DNA of 5,888 nt from assembly GCA_947258835.1 (NCBI GenBank), contig CAMYJY010000138.1, positions 1 through 5,888 on the forward strand, given 5' to 3'. A program made the position numbers and the translations under genes. The DNA is from an uncultured Pirellulales bacterium (GTDB taxonomy: Bacteria > Planctomycetota > Planctomycetia > Pirellulales > Lacipirellulaceae). Position 1 is the first letter of the stretch. Every line of letters begins with the position of its first letter. Shown piece after piece: positions 1 to 5,408 of the stretch. The notes beneath the pieces are model-generated. The model had not been told where the DNA came from. It saw only the letters and a list, made by a program, of their open reading frames with translations, and did not search any database.

Positions 1-135
1 GCCACCGAAGTGCTCCAAGCCGCGGCCGGCCGCCCGGGACATATTTTTAATTTGGGACATGGCGTCCTCCAGCAGACCCCCGTGGACAATGTGCGGTATC
101 TGGTGGACTTCGTGCATGAACAAAGCTGTCGCTAA
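1..135 (+). CDS. hemE: Uroporphyrinogen decarboxylase, C-terminal end (partial)
   Basis: Only the last 44 codons and the TAA stop lie in the window; the family is usually about 340-360 residues, so roughly seven-eighths of the gene is to the left. The reading frame starting at base 1 gives a tail with GHIFNLGHGV followed by TPVDNVRYLVDFVHE. This matches the highly conserved C-terminus of HemE/UroD, where a GHI-NLGHG segment precedes the final helix. The family is known to decarboxylate the four acetate side chains of uroporphyrinogen III to give coproporphyrinogen III in cytosolic haem synthesis. The gene converges on the minus-strand EIIA-SLC4 gene and the two stop codons share bases 133-134, so there is no room for a separate intergenic terminator. 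Identification is confident despite the short fragment, because the tail motif is distinctive. Confidence 0.9.
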   Translation, partial: ATEVLQAAAGRPGHIFNLGHGVLQQTPVDNVRYLVDFVHEQSCR

Positions 136-2180
136 GACCAGGCCTCGTCCTCTTCTTCAGGGTTTTCTTCTGCGTCCAGCACTTCTAGATCGGACGGTTC
201 GAAGCAATACCCCAAGACAAAACGAAACGGCACGAGCAGGGCGATAAACAGCGGGAATAAGATGCCCCAGGCGCTTGTCTTCACCAGCCACAACACAACC
301 AAACAAGCCAATTGAATAAACGAGAACAAGTGCAACACCGGCTTGGAGACACGTCGCACGTAGTGGGTGCTGGGATACATGGCCGGATCGGTCAACCACA
401 GGCTGATCCGCTCAAAAAACTGGTTGCCCTTCAGCGAGACCACACCCATGTAGAGAAACAAACCGTACAGCACCGCCAGCGGCACATAGTGTAAGAGGGG
501 CAGCAAAAATAATGAAAATCCCATCAAGACATGGATGAACAGGCCGGTCAGTCGGTTTTCGCGGACGTGGAGGATATGTGCGTGGGAAATACCCGACGCG
601 TCCACGGCATCTTCGATGGTGGCCAAACTACGCAGATGATTCAACGAACGCACCGTGGCAGCCACCAACCAAGGCAAACCAAACAGCGAGCACACCCCGA
701 TCAGCACCGCCACGACACCCAGGTCGTAATGATAGGCCGGTCCCTTGTGGAGTTTGTTATCCGGGCTGTTCACCAAGCGGGCGGTGATGTTCTGATCTAG
801 AAATACCAGCACACTGCAGAGTAAACCCGGAGCAAACGTGCCCCAGATGGCCCAGGCGGGTGCCTCCGCAAAAGGCACCCACCAGGATCTGCCAGTCGTC
901 GTGCCCAATGTCTCCGGTGCAGGGAGCGGTTCCAAAGGGGTGACGTCGCGGGCACAGAAGGCAATTCCGGCCATCGAAACAATGGCAATCGTCGGTCCAA
1001 AATCGGCCAGGAATTCCCGCACCGTGGGCAGCAGCAAATGGCTATGGCGAAATCGACTCAGGCTCATCGCCACATAAAACGTACCCAAGGCCAACAGGAG
1101 GGAAAGATTGGCCACGTCGTAGCCGATGCTCTCGTTTTCCTGCACCTTGTGGTAGATGGCGACCAGATTGCGGACGGCCTCCGTGATAAAGATCAGCGAG
1201 ATCAAAGCGGCGAAGATTTCATCGGTAAAGCGCGTGAAATAGCGCATCAAACAGCTGGCATCGGTCAGTGACATCACCAGCAGCAGCAGCGCGGTCCAGA
1301 TACCGACCCACGTGTAGACCGGCAGAAAGGCAATCCCATGCTCCAGGCAGTAGCGGTAGAGGATGCCGGTAAAAATTAACATCGGTCCGGTGCCACCTAA
1401 AATAATCAGCGGCTGCCCGGCAAACAGCGCATAGACAATGCCACACCCGGCGGAGGCCACAATCATCTCCACCGCCCCAATTTGGCCTCCCGTGATTTCG
1501 CCCATCAAGCCGCCAAAAATGATCGCCGGTGCCAGACAGGCAAAAAACAGAAAGAATGTCGAACTGAGGGCCTTCGTGTGCAAACCTGCGCGGATATCGT
1601 CGAGGTACCAAGGCCAGCGACGCTGCAAGTCAGCCCACACCCCGCCGCCCAGTCGACCACTGTAGGCCAGCGCATCGTCGACCGTCGGCTCGACCACCAC
1701 TTCCTGCGGTGCCGTCCGCCGCTCAAAACGATCCAGGGCCAGGAGCAGCTCGCGGGTGTCGTGGGCCTCGCCTGCCTCGTAGCGAAACTCCTCGTCCGCC
1801 ATCAACCGGGCCAGATTGGTAAGCGTATCGATGTGATCCACCGTGGCTTCTTCCGGACCCAGCATCACGAAAATAAAACGCGTCGGAATGCCGTCGGGCG
1901 CGCCCATGTTGACCGCGTGCTGCAAGCGCACCGGCATCACCAGTTGCTGCTTGATGCAGTCGCGATAACAATGCGGAATGGCCACCGCATGGCCAATGGC
2001 CGTGGAACCGATGCGTTCCCGGTCTTGCAAACCCTGCAGCACTTCGTCGGCACGATCATGCTGGATCAGTTCGCGCTCTTCCGCCAGGTCCACCACCGAG
2101 CGAAAGACCTCGTTGATGTCACTGGCACTAATGTCCAGCAACACCGCTCCGTCTTCCAAGGCTTTGCGAAATAGCTGCAT
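132..2180 (-). CDS. PTS EIIA (type 2) domain fused to SLC4/band-3-type bicarbonate transporter
   Basis: This encodes 682 residues from the ATG at 2180. Residues 1-150 form a PTS EIIA type-2/nitrogen-type domain. It begins like that family (MQLFRKALEDGAVLLDI) and carries ERIGSTAIGHAVAIPHC, which fits the EIIA phosphohistidine signature; the active histidine would be His70. Residues about 205-661 are a polytopic membrane domain with clear SLC4 motifs: FFACLAPAIIFGGL (212-225), GQPLIILGGTGPMLIF (255-270), LDQNITARLVN (from 461), NKLHKGPAYHYDL (475-487), LPWLVAATVRS (502-512) and LYMGVVSLKGNQFF (576-589). The cytoplasmic tail is acidic (LDAEENPEEEDE, 668-679). SLC4 proteins move HCO3-/CO3(2-), often against Cl- or with Na+; Asp462 is at the position that is Asp in Na+-coupled members and Glu in band 3. 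The inferred role is inner-membrane bicarbonate/anion transport controlled by EIIA phosphorylation. An in-frame TTG at 2207 would add nine residues. The ATG is preferred because it matches the domain start and has GGTGGA ten bases upstream. The substrate cannot be read from sequence. Confidence 0.93.
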   Translation of the reverse strand: MQLFRKALEDGAVLLDISASDINEVFRSVVDLAEERELIQHDRADEVLQGLQDRERIGSTAIGHAVAIPHCYRDCIKQQLVMPVRLQHAVNMGAPDGIPTRFIFVMLGPEEATVDHIDTLTNLARLMADEEFRYEAGEAHDTRELLLALDRFERRTAPQEVVVEPTVDDALAYSGRLGGGVWADLQRRWPWYLDDIRAGLHTKALSSTFFLFFACLAPAIIFGGLMGEITGGQIGAVEMIVASAGCGIVYALFAGQPLIILGGTGPMLIFTGILYRYCLEHGIAFLPVYTWVGIWTALLLLVMSLTDASCLMRYFTRFTDEIFAALISLIFITEAVRNLVAIYHKVQENESIGYDVANLSLLLALGTFYVAMSLSRFRHSHLLLPTVREFLADFGPTIAIVSMAGIAFCARDVTPLEPLPAPETLGTTTGRSWWVPFAEAPAWAIWGTFAPGLLCSVLVFLDQNITARLVNSPDNKLHKGPAYHYDLGVVAVLIGVCSLFGLPWLVAATVRSLNHLRSLATIEDAVDASGISHAHILHVRENRLTGLFIHVLMGFSLFLLPLLHYVPLAVLYGLFLYMGVVSLKGNQFFERISLWLTDPAMYPSTHYVRRVSKPVLHLFSFIQLACLVVLWLVKTSAWGILFPLFIALLVPFRFVLGYCFEPSDLEVLDAEENPEEEDEAWS

Positions 2181-2587
2181 CGTGAAAAAATCCACCAGCG
2201 AAGACAAGCGAAGAGAGATAGACCGCCAGAGGCCATGGACCCGAAACGAAGCCTGGATCGCCGGTTCCGGAGCCCCAGCACCAACGGCCTGCTCCGCCCC
2301 CCTGCACCTCAGGCGGCAGCGGCTCAGCTAGCACCACGCTCAAATCATACCGACTGCCAAACCAGGAAGCAAATGAGCGGGGCGTCCCGCCAGCCCATGC
2401 AAAGGCGGCAGAGCCTGCCCCCGGCCTGCACCGAGGGATCGCCAACCGAAATGAGCCGACGGGCGATAGCCCCATCGTCAGGAATACAAAATTTTTAATC
2501 CTACGGAACTTTTGGGGGCGTTCGTGCGTCCAATCCTCTGCATGACCACCTTTTCCCTGTTCAGCAAGAATTTTGGAGCGTAGCACA
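2181..2587. other. Divergent intergenic region between the transporter and vWA genes
   Basis: This stretch of about 400 bases has no convincing gene. Both neighbours read outward, so both promoters should lie here. The most promoter-like spot is an AT-rich patch at about 2484-2500 (ACAAAATTTTTAAT), which stands out from the GC-rich surroundings. TTTAAT at 2494-2499 is one mismatch from a -10 consensus on the + strand, but no good -35 precedes it at the usual distance. A short hairpin, GGCAG-AGC-CTGCC, lies at 2407-2419 without a T-run. I could not define an operator or a riboswitch. Confidence 0.5.
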
Positions 2588-3787
2588 ATGCAACAGTCTC
2601 GACTCGCCCGCTGGGCCATGTTCGTCCTCTTCGCCATCCCCACCCTAGCTTGGTGCGACACGACGGAAGTCACCATTACCGTGGAGAAAAAACCGGACAT
2701 CTCTCAAAAACCCCCGTTTGCAGGCCCACGGCCCGGTGTCGATGTGGCCATTCTGCTCGACACCTCCAATTCCATGGATGGGCTGATCAACCAGGCCCGC
2801 AGCCAACTGTGGACCATCGTCCAACAATTTGCCCAAGCGAAAAAAAGCGGCCAGACGCCCATCCTGCGGGTTGCTCTGTTCGAGTATGGCAACACGCGTC
2901 TACCGGCCACCGAGGGCTATCTGCGGCAGGTCGTGCCGCTGGTCAGCGATCTGGACCAACTCTCCGCGGCCCTGTTCGCACTCTCCACCAGCGGGGGCGA
3001 TGAGTACTGTGGCCAAGTCATCGATCAAGCCCTCACCCGTCTGGACTGGTCCGCGGAACCGGGGGCCTACCAGGCAATTTTTATTGCCGGCAATGAGCCC
3101 TTTACGCAAGGCTCGGTCGCCTACCAACAGGCCTGTCGCCGAGCCATTGAGCAGGGCATTGTGGTGAACACAATTCACTGCGGAAATCGCGCCGCAGGAA
3201 TCGATGGCCAATGGCAAGCCGCGGCCCTGCTGGCCGAAGGCGAGTTTTTTAACATCGACCAAGACCGCGCGGTACCCCACATCAAGTGCCCCCAAGATAA
3301 GATCATTCTGCAGCTCAATGCCGAGCTAAACAAAACCTATCTGTGGTACGGCGATCGAGACCTGCGCGAACAAGCTGCGGAAAACCAGGTCGCGCAAGAT
3401 AGCAATGCGGCATCCGTCGGTCCCAGCGCGGCCGTGGGCCGGGCCCTGGTCAAGGCGGGGCCCGCCTACCGCAACATGGCCCGCTGCCTGGTTGACGCCT
3501 TCCAAGCAGATCCGCAAACCCTCTCCCAAGTCCCGGAAGCTGACTTGCCCGAGGTGCTTCAGCCACTCACTCTGGACGAGCGACAGGCCTATCTGCAAGA
3601 ACTTGCCGCCCAGCGCACGGAAGTCCAAAGCAAGATTGCCGCGGCGGCCGCCCAGCGAGAAACCTACCTCGCCGAGCAGCGGAAGCTGCAGGCCCAACAA
3701 CAAGGGCCCGTGACCCTGGGAGAAGCTGTGGTCTCAGCGATCGCCAAGCAACTGGACGCGGCAGGTTTTGAAACGCAAAACCCATAA
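2588..3787 (+). CDS. Secreted von Willebrand factor A (vWA) domain protein
   Basis: This encodes 399 residues. The ATG at 2588 is chosen because GGAG at 2575-2578 sits nine bases upstream; a TTG at 2573 is in frame but would overlap that site. The N-terminus is a signal peptide: Arg5 and Arg8, a hydrophobic stretch at 9-21, then likely cleavage after TLA (Ala21). The LAWC around Cys23 is not a good lipobox, so a soluble periplasmic product is more likely than a lipoprotein. Residues about 50-225 form a vWA domain with an intact DxSxS metal-site motif (DTSNS, 58-62). A Thr and a GGDE segment (TSGGDE, 134-139) follow. The third acidic metal-site position, usually in a TDG-like turn, is instead AGNEP (Asn169). 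The C-terminal third, notably 330-372, is Gln/Ala-rich, probably a helical or coiled-coil tail. vWA domains bind partner proteins through the metal site; this partner is unknown. The gene stands alone, divergent from the transporter. Confidence 0.87.
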   Translation: MQQSRLARWAMFVLFAIPTLAWCDTTEVTITVEKKPDISQKPPFAGPRPGVDVAILLDTSNSMDGLINQARSQLWTIVQQFAQAKKSGQTPILRVALFEYGNTRLPATEGYLRQVVPLVSDLDQLSAALFALSTSGGDEYCGQVIDQALTRLDWSAEPGAYQAIFIAGNEPFTQGSVAYQQACRRAIEQGIVVNTIHCGNRAAGIDGQWQAAALLAEGEFFNIDQDRAVPHIKCPQDKIILQLNAELNKTYLWYGDRDLREQAAENQVAQDSNAASVGPSAAVGRALVKAGPAYRNMARCLVDAFQADPQTLSQVPEADLPEVLQPLTLDERQAYLQELAAQRTEVQSKIAAAAAQRETYLAEQRKLQAQQQGPVTLGEAVVSAIAKQLDAAGFETQNP

Positions 3788-3820
3788 TTCCCTCACACGG
3801 AACGCGAAACAAGGACACCC

Positions 3821-3849
3821 TTGACATGTACACAATAAAAGTGTACACT
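3821..3849 (+). promoter_or_regulatory. Sigma-70-type promoter of the toxin-antitoxin operon
   Basis: A perfect -35 box TTGACA (3821-3826) is followed after exactly 17 bases by TACACT (3844-3849), a four-of-six match to the -10 consensus. Transcription would begin around 3856, giving a leader of about 100 bases before the antitoxin GTG. It is the best promoter I see in the window and is well placed for the antitoxin-toxin pair. Confidence 0.7.
3827..3847. promoter_or_regulatory. Inverted-repeat operator within the toxin-antitoxin promoter
   Basis: TGTACAC (3827-3833) and its exact reverse complement GTGTACA (3841-3847) are separated by seven bases of A/T (AATAAAA). The centres of the arms are 14 bases apart. 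The repeat fills the space between -35 and -10 and overlaps the -10. Phd/YefM-type antitoxins are known to repress their own operons by binding such palindromes, so this is the likely autoregulation site. Binding itself is inferred. Confidence 0.7.
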
Positions 3850-3887
3850 TTAAAAGCCTGCGATTTGTTCCGTCGACTCATCCATGA

Positions 3888-3912
3888 GTTGCGGATTCAG
3901 GAATACCGCAAC
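3888..3912 (+). promoter_or_regulatory. Leader hairpin (or second operator) upstream of the antitoxin
   Basis: GTTGCGG (3888-3894) pairs exactly with CCGCAAC (3906-3912). Inside it, ATT (3895-3897) pairs with AAT (3902-3904), leaving one bulged A (3905) and a CAGG loop. The result is a near-perfect 10-bp stem lying in the predicted leader RNA, ending 45 bases before the GTG start. It has no T-run, so it is not a typical terminator. It could be an RNA structure affecting translation or stability, or a second DNA palindrome for the repressor. Confidence 0.45.
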
Positions 3913-3946
3913 ATCGTCATCAACGAGTGTGATCCCGGGTGAAAAC

Positions 3947-3953
3947 GAGGTGA
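3947..3953 (+). promoter_or_regulatory. Ribosome binding site that fixes the antitoxin GTG start
   Basis: GAGGTGA is a strong match to the Shine-Dalgarno sequence, with GAGG ending seven bases before the GTG at 3958. It supports a non-ATG start for the antitoxin. The toxin gene has no comparable site, consistent with more antitoxin than toxin being made. Confidence 0.7.
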
Positions 3954-3957
3954 CATC

Positions 3958-4200
3958 GTGCAACAGGTCAATGTCAAGGAAGCCCGGAAGCATATCGGTC
4001 GTATGCTGGATGCTGTCCAGGCAGGTGAGCAATTCATCATTACCAGGAGAGGCAAACCTGTAGCTCGCTTGATTGAAATCGCCGCCGCAGAAAGAACCGA
4101 TCGGCACTTTCCCGACCGTGCGGCATTTAGGGCCAAGCTCCCGCCTGGTGGGCAAGACAGCGCTGCGCTGATTCGAGAAATGCGCGATGAGCGAGGCTAA
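3958..4200 (+). CDS. Type II antitoxin, Phd/YefM family
   Basis: This encodes 80 residues from a GTG start with a strong ribosome binding site (GAGGTGA, 3947-3953). The N-terminal half, residues 1-41, is a Phd/YefM fold. It reads QVNVKEARKHIGRMLDAVQAGEQ, then FIITRRGKPVARLIEI, with the typical N-terminal strand, helix and GKPVARL strand. The length is normal for the family. Such antitoxins dimerise through this half, bind operator DNA with it, and use a flexible C-terminal segment (here about 45-80, Arg- and Asp-rich) to block the toxin. The gene lies 24 bases upstream of the PIN toxin in the same direction, and a palindromic operator sits in the promoter ahead of it. I infer that it neutralises the downstream RNase and represses the operon. 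The Phd fold also pairs with other toxin types, but the neighbour decides the partner here. Confidence 0.9.
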   Translation: MQQVNVKEARKHIGRMLDAVQAGEQFIITRRGKPVARLIEIAAAERTDRHFPDRAAFRAKLPPGGQDSAALIREMRDERG

Positions 4201-4224
4201 ATCCCTCCTCAGAAAGCGCAGACC

Positions 4225-4662
4225 ATGAGCAAAATCTATTTCGACACCAGTGCGCTGTTGCCATACTACCGGGAAGAACCAATCAGCCGGAAAGTACAGA
4301 CTCTTCTTTCCACGCAAAATCCCCCGGTCTTGATCAGCGATCTGACGCGCGTGGAAATGGCCTCCGCCATAGCACGCTGGGTAAGGATGTCCGAAATCGA
4401 CGAGGCACAAGCCAGTCTGATTGAGGAAACCTTTCACGAAGATATCAAAGCAGGGCTGTTCTTGAGTCAGCCTTTGACTGCAGGGAACTACCAACAAGCA
4501 TTAAAATGGTTGTGCGCGAGGAAGACAGCACTCCGCAGCCTGGACGCCCTGCACATCGCGTGTTGCCAGCATCTAGGGGCCAAGCTGATCACCTGCGACG
4601 GCATCATGCATCAGGCGGCCGGCATCCTCGGCGTCGAGAGTGTTTGGCTGTCTGCTACTTGA
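4225..4662 (+). CDS. vapC: PIN-domain ribonuclease toxin, VapC family
   Basis: This encodes 145 residues, full length for a PIN toxin. The acidic metal-binding set expected of the family is present: Asp7 in YFDTSALL, Glu44 in SDLTRVEMASA, Asp107 in LRSLDALHIA and Asp125 in LITCDG. The protein therefore looks catalytically intact. VapC toxins are Mg2+/Mn2+-dependent endoribonucleases that cut specific RNAs, often initiator tRNA, other tRNAs or the rRNA sarcin-ricin loop; the target of this one cannot be told from sequence. It is co-transcribed with the Phd-type antitoxin 24 bases upstream. The start has only AGAAAG as a poor ribosome binding site, so translation is probably weaker than that of the antitoxin. 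The stop is 2 bp from the stop of the convergent minus-strand gene. Confidence 0.92.
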   Translation: MSKIYFDTSALLPYYREEPISRKVQTLLSTQNPPVLISDLTRVEMASAIARWVRMSEIDEAQASLIEETFHEDIKAGLFLSQPLTAGNYQQALKWLCARKTALRSLDALHIACCQHLGAKLITCDGIMHQAAGILGVESVWLSAT

Positions 4663-4664
4663 GT

Positions 4665-4895
4665 TCAGGCCGTAGGGCGGTTGAAGAACTGGTAGGCGGA
4701 CAGCACTTCGTAGAGATCGCGTGAGATCGTGATATCTTCATGCTCGAAATCAGACAGCCACGTCCGCTGCTTGTTCACGGCATCGGCAATCAAAGGCAGC
4801 ACCTCACCCACAGATACGGTGACGTTGTCTTCCGGTGTGGCGTAGGTACTGGTCTCTTCAGGACCGTTATACAGCTTCAGATAAGTTTGTGGCAT
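4665..4895 (-). CDS. Small conserved-looking hypothetical protein
   Basis: This encodes 76 residues. The ATG at 4895 is chosen over a longer in-frame start at 4976 because AAAGGAA (genomic 4905-4911) lies about ten bases upstream. The first residues also look like the true N-terminus of a compact protein (MPQTYLKLYNGPEETSTYAT). The product is soluble and acidic, with no signal peptide, membrane segment or cysteine. It appears to have an N-terminal beta part (1-30), a middle segment with VGEVLPLIADAVNKQRTWLSDF (about 31-52), and a C-terminal helix with LYEVLSAYQFFNRP. I do not recognise a named family. It resembles small hypothetical proteins of planctomycetes, but this comes from general familiarity and not a search. 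It converges on vapC with a 2-bp gap and seems unrelated to the toxin-antitoxin system. Confidence 0.68.
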   Translation of the reverse strand: MPQTYLKLYNGPEETSTYATPEDNVTVSVGEVLPLIADAVNKQRTWLSDFEHEDITISRDLYEVLSAYQFFNRPTA

Positions 4896-5086
4896 CGCTG
4901 GCAATTCCTTTCGAGCGATTCTATGGTGCTGATTCCCGTACCTGCTGGCTTCCTGCCTGCTAGCACGACGCAACACCCCCCTACTGCATCAAGGTCTATC
5001 GGAAAGGTGAGTCGTTGGTATTGAATCTATTTGGAAGAAAATTCGGTTTATGCCACCACGGCCGATTGGGCGGGTCGGGGCGAGGC

Positions 5087-5139
5087 CACCCAACGCTGGT
5101 AACGATTTCTCGGGTGGCACCCAACGCTGGTAACGATTT
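5087..5139 (+). repeat. Two direct copies of a 22-bp repeat, 31-bp period
   Basis: The 22 bases at 5087-5108 recur exactly at 5118-5139; the shared core is ACCCAACGCTGGTAACGATT. The start-to-start distance is 31 bases, with nine bases between copies. A third, inverted copy lies at 5298-5321. Confidence 0.9.
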
Positions 5140-5324
5140 TAGTGGCAGTATTAGGGGGTTCCAGTCATTCCCGCGCAGGCGGGAATCCAGTGGCAGGGCC
5201 AGTGGTCTAGATTCCCGCTTGTGCGGGAATGACGCTGGAGAACGACGAGAATCCAGCAGAGAGCCTGGTGCAAACTTGCTCCTTTTCTGCTGGGATCAAA
5301 TCGTTACCAGCGTTAGGTGCCGCC
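5113..5324. repeat. Composite element bounded by 27-bp inverted repeats (MITE-like)
   Basis: The 27 bases at 5113-5139 match the reverse complement of 5298-5324 at 25 of 27 positions. The differences are T/C in the GGYGGC part and C/T in CACCYAACGC. The pair encloses about 158 bases that contain two ATTCCC-N8-GGGAAT hairpins and an 8-bp inverted repeat (CCAGCAGA 5253-5260 with TCTGCTGG 5286-5293). The size and terminal inverted repeats are like a non-autonomous miniature element. I see no open reading frame for a transposase and no clear target-site duplication, so mobility is unproven. Confidence 0.55.
5164..5233. repeat. Pair of inverted dRS3/REP-like palindromes
   Basis: ATTCCC-GCGCAGGC-GGGAAT (5167-5186) and ATTCCC-GCTTGTGC-GGGAAT (5211-5230) are two hairpins in inverted arrangement. 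GTC precedes the first (5164) and GAC follows the second (to 5233). The outer GTCATTCCCGC therefore pairs with GCGGGAATGAC, allowing either two small hairpins or one large one. The unit fits the ATTCCC-N8-GGGAAT pattern of dRS3-type repeats known from Neisseria and seen in many bacteria. Confidence 0.8.
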
Positions 5325-5408
5325 AGGCAATTTTCCGCGGGGCTTGCAGGCATCTTGGTTGCGCTGCATGATCAGTAGCATATCCCTCCCTTTCCCCCCA
5401 TGCTAGCA

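Larger units (their letters stand above)
4896..5408. other. Repeat-bearing intergenic region
   Basis: No gene is supported over about 510 bases. The left part (4896-5080) should hold the promoter of the small minus-strand gene. TAGAAT, one mismatch from a -10 consensus, lies on the minus strand in that area without a good -35. The rest is dominated by the repeats listed separately. The stretch just before the next gene (5381-5399) is a pyrimidine run of C and T with no Shine-Dalgarno sequence. Confidence 0.6.

Noticed and set aside
1482..2174. 230-codon open frame on the plus strand opposite the EIIA domain
   Set aside because: It is antisense to the strongly supported EIIA-SLC4 gene and has a His/Arg/Gln-rich composition typical of shadow frames.
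2128..2700. 190-codon open frame on the minus strand crossing the divergent intergenic region
   Set aside because: It overlaps the starts of both flanking genes, would bury their promoters, and shows no domain.
3788..3822. Possible terminator after the vWA gene
   Set aside because: Only very short inverted repeats are present (TTCC/GGAA at 3788-3802, AAGG/CCTT at 3811-3822) with no T-run, too weak to call a terminator.
3850..4497. 215-codon open frame on the minus strand, opposite the antitoxin and toxin
   Set aside because: It lies fully antisense to two well-supported genes with family motifs and its product has no recognisable domain. It is a by-product of codon bias on the other strand.
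5087..5324. CRISPR array
   Set aside because: There are only two direct copies with a nine-base gap and one inverted copy; the spacing and number do not fit a CRISPR array and no cas gene is nearby.
5015..5371. 118-codon open frame on the plus strand over the repeat region
   Set aside because: Its product contains SFPRRRESS and LDSRLCGNDAG, the typical false translation of ATTCCC-N8-GGGAAT repeats, and VAPNAGNDF from the 22-bp repeat. It is repeat sequence, not a gene.
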